This document shows positions 26,857-39,446 of a stretch of DNA of 64,000 nt, in pieces. Under the pieces are notes generated by a model. The model was given only the letters and a program-made list of their open reading frames with translations, searched no databases and was not told where the DNA came from. The DNA comes from Trissonchulus latispiculum. Its lineage: Eukaryota > Nematoda > Enoplea > Enoplida > Ironidae. The stretch is from assembly GCA_030248195.1 (NCBI GenBank), contig JASAND010012613.1, positions 1 through 64,000 on the forward strand, written 5' to 3'. The translations under genes and the position numbers were made by a program. Every line of letters begins with the position of its first letter. Position 1 is the first letter of the stretch.

Positions 26857-27177
26857 ATGGTTCGGCGGAAGGTCAGGATTAACGATCATTGGGGGGCTCC
26901 AGCTGACTCTTCCCTCAGTTCCAACGATGAAGACCTGGTGCTCAGGGTGATTTCCACAACCAGTGTCGTCCGGTGTGCTCTGGTTCCAGATGTTCTACCA
27001 AGTGGAGAGTGCTATATCTCATCATTTTATTGCACCTCTGGTGAGCAAATATTTTTAAAAATAAAAAAAACTGGTAGTCATGCGTATCGCTTCGGCGGCA
27101 ATAAGATTTTTTGCCCCATAAAACTCCTCCAATCTCAGAGCACCACAACGACCTGGCGCCAGCGTAATTTTTTATGA
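26857..27177 (+). CDS. hypothetical small reading frame
   Basis: A 106-codon frame beginning MVRRKVRINDHWGAP, preceded by an acceptor-like ATTTCGTCAG. The first 30 residues are charged and serine-rich; the rest contains four cysteines. No family is recognised. A GT just after codon 30 (AGG|GTGATT) could be a splice donor, in which case the remainder is intron. It starts 137 bp after the recombinase-like frame on the same strand. Confidence 0.2.
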   Translation: MVRRKVRINDHWGAPADSSLSSNDEDLVLRVISTTSVVRCALVPDVLPSGECYISSFYCTSGEQIFLKIKKTGSHAYRFGGNKIFCPIKLLQSQSTTTTWRQRNFL

Positions 27178-27412
27178 ATACACAAATGTGTTTATAATAT
27201 AAGTATGTATATGTGGACATATATATGTATGTACGGCTTGAATAGACCGTTGCTGTGTTAACTTGGTGTTAACTTTTTGAAATTTTTAACCGTCATTTCC
27301 TGCTTCCACCGGGCAAGGCTATCTCTCTCATTTCTTTACTTTGTTAGTTGTACTCCTATTGCCTTACTATATTGTTTCCTTTTGCTTTTTTTAAGGATTC
27401 AATTTGTCTCCC

Positions 27413-28646
27413 ATGGCTCATCCAACTGGTGATGGTGCCATTCTCTTGAGAAGGTCGGAACGTCAGCCGACTCGTGAGGTAAGCTTTCTGTTTCGATTTA
27501 GTTCAAATTTATTATGGGTGCAAATTAGCTCATTTCTGATCGATCTGCAGCAAGTTTTATGTTTCTAAAATTTTTAAGTTTGCCCGTCTTAGGGAGGCCA
27601 ACGGAAATGAATAAATTTGTTCCAAATTTTGCTAAAAGGTTGCGTGTAAGTTTGTGTCGCCACAGAACACCTTTTCTGGTTTCAGAAATTTTGATTTTTT
27701 AACTGTATTTAAGAAAAGTATGGTTTTTAGAAAAGATTGCGAACACATTAAAACCAAATTCTGATCTTGTCTATCTTATCAAATATTCTAATGTTGTAAA
27801 AACTCTAAACTGACTTAGATGAGTTGAAGATTTGACATCATTAATGATGCTACGAGAAATTAAATTCAAGGAATTTAAATGCGGACGATAACGGTGGTAT
27901 AAACAAGTGTTAGTGGGAACGAAATATGAGTTAGAAATAGGTACAGCATGAGTTCTGCTCTATGGTTAAATCATTCAAAACCTAATGGCGGGCGGCGTAG
28001 CCCGTGAGTTTCTGCCCGCAGCCCGACCCGGCCCGTGAACTTTGCAGGCAGCCGTGGTGCAGGCCTTTAATTCAGATACACCCAACAACACTAAAATTTT
28101 GCGTATCGGTGCATCTTAGTCTGTCGGCCTGTGTTACTGTTTGCTTAATACTGTGACGGTTGCATGACACCAAGTTGCCTGTTTGCCAATATAAAAACAT
28201 ATATGCATCGTAGCTGATTACAGCTGGAGAAACTAAACACATTGTCAACCAGTTCTGTTGTTTTAAGCTGTACAAAGGTAATTATTTTTGGCAGGTCTTA
28301 ATTAATACTTGAGGCCCATGGCATGTAAAATGAAGCGAAATATGCATAAATTTAAGTAATATTTAATTCATATTGAAACTAGTTTTTCAAATATTAGCTT
28401 TTGGGTTTTATTTATTTTAGACACCCCGTGGCTGTGGACAACAGCATTCGCTACGATGCGCGTTCCATCGAAGAGAGGCAGCGAACTCTCAATAATAGAT
28501 ACGCAGTAGCTGCAGCCAAGCGTCAGGAAGAAGGTGCTGCCAGATTGCTGAGAGTGCAGCAGCGGAGGTGTGGTCGGCGTCTGGGACTTGCCTTCTGTGG
28601 TCGGTACAGGCGTGGAGCTAAAGTTAAAGCTAAAGCTAAAGCTTAG
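27413..28646 (+). CDS. candidate two-exon gene fragment (27413-27479; 28421-28646)
   Basis: Exon 1 is short (MAHPTGDGAILLRRSERQPT, then RE) and ends at a consensus donor GAG|GTAAGC. Exon 2 follows an acceptor (TTTATTTTAG) and encodes a helical, Arg/Glu/Ala-rich segment (IEERQRTLNNRYAVAAAKRQ) ending in KAKAKA. RRSERQPT resembles the RRRSKRQPT lead of the recombinase-like gene at 25.4 kb, suggesting a shared N-terminal module. The phase of the splice does not match perfectly, so the model is tentative. It could be the 5' part of the JmjC paralogue beginning at 29125. Confidence 0.3.
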
Positions 28647-28975
28647 TCTAAAAGATCAAATCAAACAGTTAAATTTAATTTAATTTAAAATCTAATCAAA
28701 TCAAACAAAACGAAAATTTGATTTTGTTTGCAAAATCAAAGTCCTAAATGGGTATTTAATCATTAAATTAAACAATTTTATTCAATTTAATTTAATTTAA
28801 CTTAATCATATCAAGCAAAACCGAAATTTAAAGTCAAACTAAAACTAAACCTAAACCTAAAACCTGAGTCAAGTTAAGCTAGAGTTAAAAGTTAAGTTTA
28901 AAGTTTATCTGACGATGATGGATGATTGATTGGGATGGTGGCACTGAGAAACAGGCAAAATGGTTGAATTCATGA

Positions 28976-29068
28976 CCATATAAGGCGACTGGCTAGTTAT
29001 GAAACTGGTTCATATGCAAATTAGCTCGATATGTAAATTACTTTGGGATATATATATATATATATATC
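28976..29068 (+). promoter_or_regulatory. CArG box, octamer and TATA run upstream of the JmjC paralogue
   Basis: A perfect CC(A/T)6GG box (CCATATAAGG, about 28976-28985), then ATGCAAAT (about 29014) and a near-octamer ATGTAAAT, then an AT/TATA run (about 29050-29067). The layout parallels 17057-17123. Functional meaning is inferred. Confidence 0.3.
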
Positions 29069-29124
29069 GTGAATTTTCTTGAATTTGTTAAATTAGCTGA
29101 TATTGTGAATCAATTTTGTTGCAG

Positions 29125-29869
29125 GAATTTATTGATCGAGTGGTATTCAGTGGAGTTCTGCACCAGGAGTTGGTTGATCTGAAGCAGCAGATCAAGGATA
29201 AGGGGGCTGTAGCGATCTACAGTCCCGCCCGACTTTCAAACTGATTCAGGGCTACACGCCGCGTTTGTTCGTAATCAAAGTATAGAGGTACTTCCCCTCG
29301 AGTCTATTCAGCTTATGAAATTTTAACCTTGAAATTTAAATTGAAGTTAAATAATTAAATTAAATTAAAGCATTGAAAGCTTTATTAAAGCAAAATATAT
29401 ATCTTTTTAGTGGGAGTATCAGGCGGTGACTCTTTATGGTGGAGGCTTCGATCTAATGGTGACGGAGAAGTTTACGGCCATACCCGGCGGCAAATCCGAC
29501 AACTCTTCAACTAACTAGGAAGCATTTCTTGCCTCACTTGGGAGGGCCCTACCCTGGGAAAGAGAGGTGGAAGTATATGATTGCCTCCCCTGTGTTAACG
29601 GACTCTATCTCCGGCATGAATCCTTTAGCATATGCCCGTCTCTGCCGATGCCCTTACCTCCGGGAAAAAGAAACTGACCAACGAAAGTTCGTCTGAGAGG
29701 GTTGCGGGGGTCACCTACCCCCTCGGCTATTGGGGATGCCCAGGAACCCGCTTTTCAGTGGGACTCCTAGCTGGTGCTGGTGCTGGGACATCAGCTGTTC
29801 GCGAGGCTCCGTCACCTCTACAAAACCATCCGACCACCAGACGAAGAAGGCGAAGATGAAAACAATTGA
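29125..29869 (+). pseudogene. decayed paralogue of the JmjC gene
   Basis: The exon at 29125-29287 (IDRVVFSGVLHQELVDLKQQ...KGAVAIYSP) matches exon 1 of the 17.4-kb gene (IDRIPFSGNLLDQL...KGAVIIYS). The exon from 29411 (WEYQAVTLYGGGF) matches its exon 2 (YELQRVEKYGSGC). The intron sits at the same place and phase. Downstream, GVTYPLGYWGCPGTRF aligns with LTTAFGYWGRDGTHF, but the HxE iron-binding step is lost and the frame runs into an acidic tail ending GEDENN. A one-base indel is needed in the first exon and several later. This copy cannot encode an active oxygenase. Confidence 0.5.
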
Positions 29870-30013
29870 ACTGAACAATATTATATTGTTTTTGTGATGT
29901 TTTGTTATCTTAAAAGTTAATTTTGTTGACAATACGCTGCAAATAGGATTAGGATTTGATAAATAGGATTCTCAAGTTCAGTATACAATTAAAGTTTGGG
30001 AAAATAAACTTCA

Positions 30014-30208
30014 ATGTGCCAACCTTGGCACAAAAGTAAAATCAGTCTCAGATTGAAGTGTCAAAGTTGTGCTTTTGCGAATACTGTTCTGATACTGTTA
30101 ATACTTTCTGGACCAGGACTGCCAAGTCACCGATGTCTGGATAGTCATTGTGGTAGGACATCCATACCTGGTAGAATCGGCGTGATCGACTTTGGCAGTT
30201 CTGAGCTT
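30014..30208. repeat. single copy of the 19.1-kb repeat unit
   Basis: Starts with the palindrome TGTGCCAACCTTGGCACA, then matches the 19.1-kb repeat through ATGTCTGGATAG and CCATACCTGGT to TGATCGACTTTGGCA, where similarity stops abruptly. Confidence 0.75.
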
Positions 30209-30520
30209 GCCCACGGCGGGGAGGTGCCTATTTCCAGACTGTACGGGCCTCAACACAACCTCAGATACAAGAATTGCCAAAACAAAAGAAGTCATTCCAC
30301 CACAAGGCGAAGAAACGGGTATCGAAGTCAGAAAACGAAACACCCACAACCCGTCGACATCCAAGGACCAGGCTACGAAAGCTGAGCTCCAAGACCTGTT
30401 TTCGGCAGTGTCTGTTCTGCCGCTGCCCACACTACAATTCGGTCTTATGCGGACCTGATGGAGCAAAAAGGAAACATTCAAGGGAAGCAAAGGCAGCAAA
30501 GAGAAGTATGATCTGCTGCT
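30209..30520 (+). pseudogene. fragment of the tyrosine-recombinase-like gene
   Basis: The segment encoding GGEVPISRLYGP, and in another frame AKTKEVIPPQGEET and STSKDQATKAEL, matches DGREVPIFRLYGS, VKTKEVIPLQGEDT and STSKAQATKAEL of the copy at 25.7-25.9 kb. After that it diverges into a Cys-rich stretch (CFRQCLFCRCPHYNSVLC). It is joined directly to a repeat unit at about 30208, which points to rearrangement or insertion. Not a functional gene. Confidence 0.5.
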
Positions 30521-33359
30521 AGTCCTGTGCTACGGTTTGGTGAGTTTCCGATTTCCGACTCAATCGATTTCTTTGCGCAACCTCACCTTTCTAAAGGACC
30601 AGCACCAGAACGTTCTTATGCGATTGAGGAATTGTCAGCGGGCAAAAATCCAGTGCTAAAACCAATTTGTCTGTATTTGTCGTCAACAAAGTCTGTTCAT
30701 ATCTGAGTATGTGTATTTCCGTTGTTCTTTTAATCTGAGTTGTGCAAAGTCGTGCAGGATGAAAAGGAAAGTGATAGCTCTGACAACACAGACAAGATTT
30801 TGCTTGGTTTGCATAACGAGACGGAAAAGTTGCAGGGCAGCCTGCTATTGAAATATGTGGTAAACGGCTTGGGCAGAACATATCCCTGAAAGAAATGCCG
30901 TGGAGAGGATGCATTATTATTATTATTATTGCAGAGGATACGTTGCTGCATCCACTGAATTCACAAATCAGTGTGTTCACTGTAGTATTCGGCAACATTT
31001 ATCGACTCTTGCTTATTGATACACAGTTCTCTCAAGATAGTTGTAAAGCAAACATTCTATCCTATGGAAAACATATTCTTTCAACCACTTTAAGGTTGTG
31101 ATTCATTGTAGACATCAACGTTGATCCCTTATTACTCATTCATTCCTTGCAATTAACATGTCATTTTTATATCGAAGTGTAGCTAAACATTTTCTCCTCT
31201 AATGAATACGGTGAACCCCACTCTGGTGCTCGGAACTTATTTTACGGCATGTTTTAAGTAATTTAATTTTCCACATTTTTGCGGACTAAAGTAAATATTT
31301 TCGTAACGCGTCGGCCACCTCATTCGACCCCACTATCAAATAACTAGGGACCCTTTTTTATTATAATGAAACCGCTCTTCGTTATAAAGAAATTAGCTAA
31401 GATGTCTGCGCAAACAGGATTTGCCTACTTTTCCCAAAATTGGCAAGCGACCATTTTAGCTAGAAAGCAGCAATCGGGGCCACTAAAACGGGTTCCTAAA
31501 TGCTCCACAATGGCTAGGAAAAATTTGTTCATGTTTTGGCAAAAACTACATTTTTCATGATAGCAGCGTGCGGGACAGATAGCATTTATAAGATTACAAT
31601 GCCACAAATAGTCGACCTCGAGGAACCCTTCAAATTGACTCACTTAGTTTAATTTTACTGCTTTGCGTAGTTCAAGAAATGGCGGATTATATTATTTCTG
31701 CAACATGACAGGTTTTAAACGCCAAAATCAGCTATATCTCACTTGAAAAAAGCTAAAAAGGTGCTTCAAAAAGCAACAATGGAGACCACAACAAGATCTT
31801 TCGAATGACTGATCTTTCGAATGAATATCTCAGCTACTATCTAAGTTTCAAAAATCGGAAAAAAAACTGCCCTGAACGGAGACGTCGGAGTTTTGAAGCG
31901 GGACCGCGCGGGGTATTAGAATTCTAAAAGAACCTATTTTGAAATGTTTCATCAAATTTCATCTTGATTTGAACGTGAAATCATCCATGAACCAATAATA
32001 CGTGCCCAAAAGGAATCACCACCCTAAGGAAGATTTGATAGCACACAGAAGCCATTTATTGAATAATGTGTGGAAGACGATGTGCAGATTGGGTTTGATT
32101 TGCATACATCAAAATCTCGTAAATATGCAGACTTGCACAATATCAAGTTGAGTTAAAAGAATTTATTCCATCACTGTATTCATACAGAGACATTAATCGC
32201 CATGCTGACGGGATGGGATCATTATTTACTGTGCGCTGGAGCCCTTCTTGGGGACCTGTATTCTTAAGCTAATAGAGCACCAGTTCCCGTTCCTACAAAT
32301 TCTTCGCTCTAAACTACTGATGTAACCAATAAATGACAAATGAATCTATTTATGAAACCAGTTCCGCAGTTGTCAATTTCCGAATCGTTGTCTTAAATTC
32401 ACTAAAAACTCACCTAACCGGGAAACAGGATGCGTCACAACATTGACCTTAAAACGGATATATTCTTTTTCTATCAGCAGATCGTAGCAGATTAGGACGG
32501 AGAGACCATAACAGACAGAAATGTAATATTTTCTGTAAACAGCCCCCCTGTCCTCACTGTTATTTACAACAAGAAAGACTTTCTACCGTAAAACTTCCTC
32601 CCTTAGGCAAAGATGGCGGGGCTTAGCAGTTTTAAGTGACATTTGGGCCAAATCAGAGTTGGGCCAAACTAGAGTACACCGCTGTTGTTGAGGGATCAAA
32701 AGGTAGAATGTTGTAAACTATCCAATGTTATTCCAGAACTAAATAAATTTATCAGATAACATTTTACAACGATGATTTGACGTGTGTCCTTTCCGACAGC
32801 CTAATCTAATCTAATATCTAATCTAATAAACTAAGAGTGGTCAATATCTTACTGAAAAGAACTCTTTTTCTTTCAAATTGAATGTTTACCACTTTTGAAT
32901 TGAAAATTGCCATGGATAGGTTAAGTTGTGGAGATCCGATCATAAGAGGGCCCCCACGCTATCGGTACCCTTCCTTCCCTTTGCAAGCTTGTTTTCCTCT
33001 AGTATCAGTCGTAGCTGGGTGAACCTGACTAGCTTTCTAAATTGGACATCTCGCTTTCCAAGTTTCATAACATTCCAAGTGAAGTTAATCTAATAAATTA
33101 GAACGTGGACGTGTCGAATTTCTAAAGTTTGAAACTAGGAGGCTGCATTTATACTGTAGAAATAGCAATCTATCTTTAATTTTGTATCAGCCTTCTAATT
33201 AGATGATTATCTCTCCTCTAGTATGAAATTAACAGCCATTCTGATGTCTTACTTTAAAAGTCTGTTTTTGATGTCTATCTTTTGAAGATTTATTCACAAA
33301 AGCGATTAATTATGACACAGTTTATAAAAGTCAAGAAAAGGTTGGAGTTGTGGGCGCTT
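30521..33359. other. non-coding, nothing recognised
   Basis: AT-rich sequence. Short chance frames only, with no splice, repeat or family support. A TAATC pentamer patch is at about 32800-32830. Confidence 0.4.
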
Positions 33360-33638
33360 TCAGCCAATTTGATCCTCTCCAGGGTCTTCTCGTCCTGTCG
33401 GGCTGTGGCCAAGCGGGTCGTCTTCCGTTGTAATATAGTCAGGTATGTCACTCCGGCGCTCATCGGTGGAGATAAATGCCTCACTGTAGTCATCGCACAG
33501 AATCAAATACATTCTGGCTATTGTCTGCGGACCAAGAGTAGGCAAGCAGTAGGAGGAAGCTATAACGTTCAAAAATAGTACTATTGAGAAAACATTACAT
33601 GAAATAATAAAATAATTACACGGCCTAACATTACACAC
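33360..33638 (-). CDS. possible small secreted protein
   Basis: A 92-codon minus-strand frame. The first 30 residues have a hydrophobic core (VFSIVLFLNVIASSYC) with small residues after it, compatible with a signal peptide. The rest is acidic and Asp/Glu/Pro-rich (DIPDYITTEDDPLGH), with no dibasic processing sites apart from one RR. No family is recognised. It could be a secreted peptide precursor or a chance frame; no intron or poly(A) evidence helps. Confidence 0.28.
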   Translation of the reverse strand: MCNVRPCNYFIISCNVFSIVLFLNVIASSYCLPTLGPQTIARMYLILCDDYSEAFISTDERRSDIPDYITTEDDPLGHSPTGREDPGEDQIG

Positions 33639-33639
33639 A

Positions 33640-34977
33640 ATGGTTGTAACTGTTAATGAAATAAATTGAAATTTTATCTTATTTTATCTTTATTTCATCA
33701 AGTTTTGGTCGTCATAGTTCACCTTTTATTATCTAAAAGCTACGCTCACATTCCAGGGTATCAGTTTCATGTCTTATTGTTTCAGAAACCGACGAGTTGA
33801 ACTTTTTATTCCGGATAGAGCCGATTTTTCTCATGGAGCAGTCTAACGTCGAAACCAATTATTATGCCACTTGAAAATGATTCTGATTTCGTGATTGCCC
33901 ATGGCCAAAGCGTCAGACCTGCATCCAGCGATTGTGTGGCGCAATTTCACTAATTTGCTCTTGCATCTATTGCAGCACGGTTAACTAATTTTTTAAGTGT
34001 GTTTGCTATCACATGACAGCAATTAGTGATCGTATGATACTCTGAGCTTGTAAATATGTCAAGATTGTTAGAAAATACTGGATTTAGGGGCGCAATTTTT
34101 ACATATCTTAACAGAAGCACAACTATGGTATTTTTAACCGGTTTTAGACATTAAAGTGTTGAATAAGAGGTGCAAAAATTTGCTTTTTACAACCCTAGTC
34201 GAGAAAGCACGTACGTTCAAATCCAAAATTTAATAAAGAAAGCCTAAGAGTTGTTTATTCTTGCACAAACGATGAGAGCTGCAACGTCAGGAGGTTAGTT
34301 TAAAAATATGTTACAATGCGCTTGTCTGCAAGTAATCTGGGTGTTTAGTTTTCAAACATCTTCCTTTGAATCTACAGTAATGAAATTAGTATTGCAACTA
34401 TTGCTCTAGGTTTTTAATAAAAAGTCAGCAATTAGATTTAATTAAAAGAATTAAAATTATTAAACATTAATTGAAATTAATTAAAATTAACAGTAAGATT
34501 AAATTTATTAGAAATAGAAATATAATTAGACTTTAATTTGACAAATTTAGCCATTATGAATGTGGTTTGCAGTTTGCATTACTATGGTAATGACAAAAGC
34601 AAAACAAGATAAAACCAAGCTAGTGCTCTGCTTTTTTCAGTCTGTGGACCAAATAACTATTTGCTATTTAGTTTCACGCAGATTTAAGCAAACAAAGTCT
34701 TACCCGCGCTGGAAGTGCCCCTTTCTTAATTTTTGAAATTGTAACGTAAAGAAGAATACAGTTGATTTAGACAGGAAGCCTGGCACTGTTTCAGCTAAGA
34801 ATTCCCGATTTGATCTTCTTTCAGTTTCTGAAAACTGTTGTTTGCTTATCCATACTTGTCTCCCCTTTTCATGATGCGAAGAACTAAAGACAAATTTTGG
34901 TATCCATTGGAGTAAAACAGATCATGGGCAAAGATGCTTTAACAATTATTAGTTTTGCAAAGTGGTAGATAGATTAC
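33640..34977. other. non-coding, nothing recognised
   Basis: No supported gene on either strand. Confidence 0.4.
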
Positions 34978-35154
34978 CTCATATAGCCTCATTACTCTCA
35001 TATTCTCGCGAAACCACGGACAGTTGAAGTGGCCGGAATTGACTACAGCTTCACAGCAGTCATGACAAATCCAATGCTTGGCTTTGCAAGCCTTGGTGCA
35101 ACAATCACAGCCGCAATCTACATCTTTCGCTGGCGTGTTCACGTGGAGCACCTA
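34978..35154 (-). CDS. possible cysteine-rich exon
   Basis: A minus-strand open segment bounded by an acceptor-like ATTAG and a donor ATGAG|GTAATC. It encodes CGCDCCTKACKAKHWICHDC followed by CEAVVNSGHFNCPW, that is, nine cysteines and two histidines in about 35 residues, suggesting a metal-binding module. I do not recognise the domain. It could be an exon of a host gene or the remnant of a transposon zinc finger; it lies 360 bp outside the left end of the decayed Polinton. Confidence 0.3.
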
Positions 35155-35514
35155 ATGCTCGTACTGAACCTTAGATAAAGGCGAGCAAACATCACCGTAA
35201 AAGACTCCATTTTTGAATAGAATTGACTCCATTGAGACTCAGATTGTGCGCCTATTTTCAAAATTATCATGGTATGTTGAACGCGAACTGCCATATGTAC
35301 AGTGATTAATTATTTAAGCACTTGATAAGTTATTATATTATGTTTGAACTCCGAATATTGTTGATAGATGGTTTAAAACACTTTACACGGGATATGCAAT
35401 AAGAACGCTGTTTTCTACGTATAGTAAACTACGTAAAAAATGAGTACATATTTGAATTCTCCCGCAATAATAAAATGAAAAAATCAAATTGATAAGTAAC
35501 TACGAGTATGCATT

Positions 35515-35725
35515 AGTAGTAAGAAAATTAGAGTTGGACTGCAGCCTACACCGACGGCAACAGTGGGTCGAGTTGAGATATATAGGAGCAAATCTAACTC
35601 TGGACAACTTTAGCTGCTGTGGACTATGTACTCCAACTGTGTGCTGAATAAGGAACAAACCTAATTGTGGGCAACTTTAAAATCTTAGAGTACTGTGGGG
35701 TAGAGTATCTGTGAATCTAATTCCT
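35515..35725 (+). repeat. left TIR of the decayed Polinton
   Basis: Pairs with 40655-40867 on the opposite strand, at a guess 70-75 percent alike by eye, best over the outer 25 bp. Confidence 0.6.
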
Positions 35726-36689
35726 TTCAAATACGGGAATGTAATAAAATTAAAATTGGGTAACGATTATAATGTATTAGAAATTATGTGCAATAGTTTG
35801 CTACTTTGAATGGGGTATAAATTGATTTTGTCTCGAACTTAATTCAAATTTCCTCTGTGAACAGTCTTCTACACACTTAAGTTACGAAAAGTTAGTAATT
35901 TTAAATTTTAACCTTTTTGCACAAGTAAAATATAAGTAAGTAAAACAATTAGTATATATATATATATATACATATATATCTCAAATACCTTTTACACAAT
36001 AAATAGTATCTGTTAATGTTCAGAAACGTCACCTGAGCATAGTTTACGTTAGAAAAACAATACGCATTAATCACTCTCAGTTCCTTTTAAAATTGAATAT
36101 AAGGATCCATTTTTCAAGTTGTAACTTTCATTAAAAAACCAACAGAAAAGGTTTAAATGAACTAAAGAAGTCAACCAGCTTCTCGAAAATGATTTTTGAA
36201 GATCAGAATTTATTACGTTAGAATGATTTATAGCTGAACTGTTACGAATTCAAAGTGTTACGAAGTGTTACGAATTTAAAGTGTTAATTTAATCTAATTT
36301 AAATTTAATTTAAATTTAAATTTAATTTAAAGGTAAATTTAAGTGTTACGACTTTAAAGTTTTCCGTTACAATCAATTGAAAATAGTGAAAATGAACCAG
36401 AAAAGTGTATACATATTCTCCGAAAAAAACAGACTAATCACTACCTTTATTATTCCAGATTCTATAGCACTAAGACAAAGATTATTTAAAATGTTTTCAT
36501 AAAAAACATGGGGATGGCAAAGGAAGTAGCTTGCCTACATCCATGTTGCTTCTGAAATCAGAGCATGATCACGACAATAGGAAAGTTGTGCAAATCAAAA
36601 TTTTAGCACTAGATCAAGCCTATCCCAGAAATGATATATAAGATCAAGTTCAACGACCTCCAGTAAATGGACTTATTTAGGTTTTTGCA

Positions 36690-36818
36690 ATGTCACAGAT
36701 CGATAGCTTCAGTGATGATGATATTCAAATTATCTATGATTCGAAGCAAAGGGCTGCCAAATGGTTGTTTGATAAACATCAAGCCGGATTATATTCTATG
36801 AACAGTAATACCCTCTGA
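36690..36818 (+). pseudogene. small frame inside the decayed Polinton
   Basis: Encodes MSQIDSFSDDDIQIIYDSKQ and about 22 more residues before TGA, after which similar composition continues. It looks like the N-terminus of a truncated protein. The family is not recognised. Confidence 0.25.
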
Positions 36819-38060
36819 CAGAATGCTATGTCTATTGGAATCCAGGGAGCTGTGAGTCCCAGCCCTGGCCCCGATCAGGTACTAGGGGGAGCTTTGGATT
36901 GAGCAGTTTGTAGAAATGTTTTTATTTCGCTTCAATGTCACATGTATTCGGGTAAAGATGTATCGAAACTTTTTACAGTTCTTTACTTTACTTTACAGTA
37001 CTTACTTTACTTTTCAATTTTATAACAGATTAGTTTTTAGAGTAGTATGATAACATAGCTAAATCTTTTTAAGGTAAAAGTGTAACGATAATTAGAAATA
37101 GACTCGTTCCCACTACCAGTTATTCTTACGCAAAATAAGATATTTTCATGGGCAGCATTACTAAGAAATTTCATGTTTTACCTGGGAACAAAGTTTCAAT
37201 AATGGATCTATTTATTGATGTATACAACGAAATAGAAGCCAGTATCCACAGTGGCATGGACAGTGCGATGTCTAACTAAAAATTCGTTGATTTATTGTTG
37301 CGTAAATTAACCACCGTACTGCCGTTTATAATTATCTGTATATTAAAACTGGAAGGATAAAATAAAAAGACTGCAGCAGAAAAGTTTCGAATTTCTATAA
37401 CAACTTTGATTTTATTCTAAGATTAAGACAATTAAGATCTAATCTAAGATCTAAGACAATCTTTTACATCTTATTCTGCAACGATTGTCAATAATTGCTT
37501 TAATACTGCCTGATGAATAACCATAACCAGTAAACTTTAACATAAAAGAGATTGCAAGCAACTTATCGGGTAATAGTTATTGATTCGCGGTAGTGAAACC
37601 ACTGTCAGCTATTTCGAAGTCACTTAGCAAAATGGTGGTATGCAAAGACCAGCTGTTAAACTAAAAGTAACGAAACATGAAAATCATTTTCTAGCAATTT
37701 TTAATAACAGTTTAGGATTTGTCCATGAAGGAAATCTATTAAACCTGGAAGCTATGGAAATTTGAAGTCAAGGATAACCAGTTTGTTTTCTTGAAACATT
37801 GTCAAGATGTGCATTAGGAAATAATACTATAATGTTATAATGCACACATTCACATTGCAATACTGGAAAAGAAGTATAGATAAACTTTTTCACTGAATCG
37901 GTTAAGGCGTGCTCCAATGTTTCTTTTGTGGTTCGACTGCTTCCAAGGCTAAAAGTGCGCCAGCATGCTTCCTCCGTTGAGCACCCCCTCCACCAGCATC
38001 ACCACTAATCCCAGCATTATCACCTCCACCTCTTTTACAATATTTCTAGCCTTGAGCTCA

Positions 38061-38440
38061 TCAGCCATTAACTCCATAGCTCCATAATCGCTTTCCGGAC
38101 CTTTGTTTCCAAGCATAGCAACCTATCCCACTCGTCTCTATTAAAACCAAAACCAAATTTACAAGATGGTACCTTGTCCCCAGACACATTGTCCACCTTC
38201 CAGTACCGTACATGCATATTAACTTCTTACCACAACCGCTTTTTTCAGAATAAACCATTTCCAGTTACATGGCTCAACACTCTCTGACCAGTACAACTCT
38301 CTGTTTTCCATAAAAGCTTTTTCAACCATATCCTTAACCCCAACCAGCGCATCAAACCCTCTGCGATTCAGAGAAATAGCCCCATTAGATCCATCATCTA
38401 GCTTTCTCCAAAATCCAATGTTCAGAAACCAAGGGAAACT
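38061..38440 (-). pseudogene. possible PC4/p15-like double-domain remnant
   Basis: Read on the minus strand across two frames. One part gives FWRKLDDGSNGAISLNRRGF and DALVGVKDMVEKAF. The other gives YWKVDNVSGDKVPSCKFGFG followed by FNRDEWDRLL. Each recalls the PC4 (transcriptional coactivator p15) core: a beta-rich strand, a glycine turn, then a helix beginning with an aromatic/Trp residue and Leu. PC4-type proteins bind single-stranded DNA. It lies inside the decayed Polinton on the strand opposite to its polymerase. Frame changes and a stop show it is broken. The assignment rests on pattern memory only. Confidence 0.3.
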
Positions 38441-39446
38441 GTAGACGAAACAAACGGACTTTCAATTGCAAAGACCGCGCTTTGCAACGTCAACCATTAC
38501 AGAAACTGCTCTTGATGTAAAACAATTCAATATAGAGTGCTTAAGATCAAGAAGAGATGGCTTTATAGCCATCGTTTGGTCGGTAAAAATTTGTGAAAGT
38601 TGACCTATAAAAATCATTTGAAATTTTTGAACCTAGCAAACTGTCAAAGATCGACCTAGTTTCGGTAAATAATTGCAGCATTTGTTCGTGACTGATACTC
38701 ATCAGTTTTCCACACTCTTGGAAGATATGAATGGAATAAAAGATTATTTTACCTATTATTATTTATATTACTATTATTATTATTATTACCTAAAAGGCCA
38801 CCCCACAAAGAAAGAGATGGTAGTAATGAAGAGACAGAAGAGGAGACGTTGATATAAACGCTATAAACGGGGGCTATAAACGGGTCTCCAGCGTGGAGAA
38901 TCAGCCTTATTGATTATTAATTTCTGACATTTCCCTAGATTCCCTGGTTCAGAATCTGAACCCAGATGAGCTATCCATCATGTCAGCAATTTTTCCTGAT
39001 CAATCACAATTGGGACTAATAATCCGTAAGGTACCCTTATTACCCTAAGAAGACCGCCTTTCACCTCAGTTCGTATTTCATAACCAGTTGATGAAACAAC
39101 ACATATCTTACTGTGATTATAACTAATATCTGGCTGTGAATATAGCCATGCAATCAAACGTTTGTAGATCCCTTAGTGTTCAGACATTCGGTGGATATTA
39201 TGATAGTACTAGTTATTTGGTGTTTTGTTGTTGGATGATGTTTTCGAGAATTTATGGGCTTTCCACCGTCAGCATTATTTCTTGGATCCCATTTAATTAC
39301 AAAACGTTACCCAGCTATGGATGAGGTTCCTGAGTAAAGCTGAGTGATGTGAAGCTTGAACTTGTCACACACGTCAACCAGTACATGTTTTGAAGGGAAT
39401 TCGTTGAGATGTTGAGATGTTTCTGAGAACAATTTGTCGTAAGTAA

